From: Planctomycetaceae bacterium
GTDB lineage: Bacteria > Planctomycetota > Planctomycetia > Pirellulales > Thermoguttaceae
Reading direction: 5' to 3'
DNA length: 5,765 bases
Assembly: GCA_031287585.1 (NCBI GenBank)
Contig: JAITST010000491.1
Span: 1 to 5,765, forward strand
Part shown: one piece after another, positions 4,691 through 5,765 of the stretch
How the letters are laid out: the number at the start of each line of letters is the position of its first letter
Numbering within the stretch: the first letter of the stretch is position 1
Program-made: the position numbers and the translations under genes
Notes under the pieces: generated by a model
Seen by the model: the letters and a program-made list of their open reading frames with translations, nothing else
What the model was told of the DNA's origin: nothing
Database searches by the model: none

Positions 4691-5765
4691 AAACACTTTC
4701 GCCGCCGCTTTTCGTTCCCATCGCGCCCCAAACGCCGAAGTCGCTGACACCGGTCTTTTTCGGTCGCGCCGCAGTCGCCGCGACACCGCTTGTCAGGCAG
4801 TTTATTGATTCACTAATAAAACGTACGCTGCCGTCAACGAATGCACCATTAACCCCGCCGCTGTGATTACTCGAAGGAGAGACTATCGCCGGAAGGGCAA
4901 CGTTGGTGGTTCCGCAAGACGGTGAGTTTGGCGGATTGATGGTGTTAAAGTGAGTACTTGCCACCCAGCCACATATCCACGGTTGTCCCATTTTACGCGA
5001 ACTATAAAACGAAGTACCGGTATAGGTTGCACCAGAACGCAGTGCCAAACACAAATCGGCACGAGCAAGATTAAAATGACCATCATCGGCAATACCGCCT
5101 GACGTAGGAATTGCTGTTGTATTGACTACCATTCCTTGTTTGACAATGTTTGACCCAGTCACTTCACTGATAAGATGTTCGCTGAAAATAATCGTGTTGG
5201 ACGTTCCGTCTGATACTGATGACATTCCGGTATAACCACGATAGGTCAATGCTCCGCGGCTTTGTTCGTAACTGGAAGTTATCCAATTATAACTGTAATC
5301 CGCGTCGCAGTTAAGATAATTCGTTGCCTGTGGTTGACCGCTCTGAATTGTTTTTCCGCCGCCGTCAGATGGGCAACCGAAAGAACTAATTTTTTGCGGT
5401 GAAATATTTGTCACTGCGGCACTACCGTCAAAAGCTACATTTGTCTTAACAATTTCTGCTCCTCGTTCAAAAAGGGCATTTTGCTCTATGTATGGCAAAA
5501 TCTGCCACGCATAAGACCAACCGTTGTTGTTTTTATTACCGGCAGGAATGAAAGTACAGGAAGTTGGTAATGAATCCACAGCAGTATCGTGGTAGTTTTG
5601 ACACGCCAACGCAAGTTGTTTGAGTTGGTTAGTACACTGCATTCTACGCGCCGCCTCACGGGCGGCTTGCACAGCGGGCAAGAGCAAAGCGATTAGAACG
5701 CCAATAATGGCGATAACAACAAGAAGTTCAACCAGAGTAAAAGCCGGGCGAGAACGGCGAACACG
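4680..5765 (-). CDS. DUF1559 family pseudopilin-like protein, 5' end beyond window
   Basis: At least 361 residues are present; the first few codons lie past the right edge, since the frame is open to 5765 with no start there. The visible N-terminus has a basic patch, then PA|FTLVELLVVIAIIGVLIALL, a prepilin (type IV pilin-like) signal: cleavage would fall between Ala8 and Phe9, with the conserved Glu at +5 and a hydrophobic helix after it. Next comes LPAVQAAREAARRMQCTNQLK (hallmark of DUF1559), then FGCPSD, SDGTSNTIIFSEH, and near the C-terminus the H-x9-DG motif (H301, D311-G312), ending in GVWGAMGTKSGG. The family occurs in many copies per planctomycete genome; its members are predicted to be prepilin-processed envelope or secreted proteins of uncertain role. 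Internal TTG codons such as 5687 should not be taken as the start, because they would remove the signal. A terminator-like hairpin overlaps the stop. Confidence 0.93.
   Translation of the reverse strand, partial: RVRRSRPAFTLVELLVVIAIIGVLIALLLPAVQAAREAARRMQCTNQLKQLALACQNYHDTAVDSLPTSCTFIPAGNKNNNGWSYAWQILPYIEQNALFERGAEIVKTNVAFDGSAAVTNISPQKISSFGCPSDGGGKTIQSGQPQATNYLNCDADYSYNWITSSYEQSRGALTYRGYTGMSSVSDGTSNTIIFSEHLISEVTGSNIVKQGMVVNTTAIPTSGGIADDGHFNLARADLCLALRSGATYTGTSFYSSRKMGQPWICGWVASTHFNTINPPNSPSCGTTNVALPAIVSPSSNHSGGVNGAFVDGSVRFISESINCLTSGVAATAARPKKTGVSDFGVWGAMGTKSGGESVSSP

Overview
The window most likely comes from a member of the Planctomycetota. The strongest evidence is the right-hand gene, a DUF1559 pseudopilin-like protein (prepilin-type N-terminus plus C-terminal H-x9-DG motif), a family greatly expanded in that phylum. 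Supporting evidence is a carboxypeptidase-regulatory-like lipoprotein next to it, a large DUF4175-like membrane protein of planctomycete style, and the absence of Shine-Dalgarno sequences before either start codon visible here. Base composition is moderate and no host or habitat can be read from the sequence.

Layout. Positions 1-143 are a leader with a good sigma70-type promoter overlapped by an 11-bp-arm inverted repeat. Positions 144-3692 (+) encode one 1182-residue protein: three membrane segments, an extracytoplasmic beta-rich region, about 500 residues of N/Q/K/E/D/G low-complexity linker with a four-cysteine cluster and an 18-bp tandem repeat, and a short ordered C-terminus. Positions 3693-3906 separate convergent genes and hold a long imperfect hairpin. 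Positions 3907-4398 (-) encode a small lipoprotein. Positions 4399-4679 hold a nested palindromic array (order A B C C' B' A') and a probable terminator. Positions 4680-5765 (-) are the DUF1559 gene, whose first codons lie beyond the window's right edge.

How the genes relate. The DUF1559 protein and the lipoprotein are on the same strand and probably form the pair commonly seen in planctomycetes, here split by a terminator-like hairpin and palindromic repeats. Both are predicted to be envelope proteins. The large gene is convergent to them, appears to have its own promoter and is probably an independent envelope protein; its relatives often sit beside MoxR/DUF58/BatA-type genes, none of which is visible here. 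No CRISPR array, transposase, tRNA, rRNA or complete defence system is present. The most unusual content is structural: two nested inverted-repeat elements flanking the lipoprotein gene, the promoter palindrome, and the internal architecture of the large protein.
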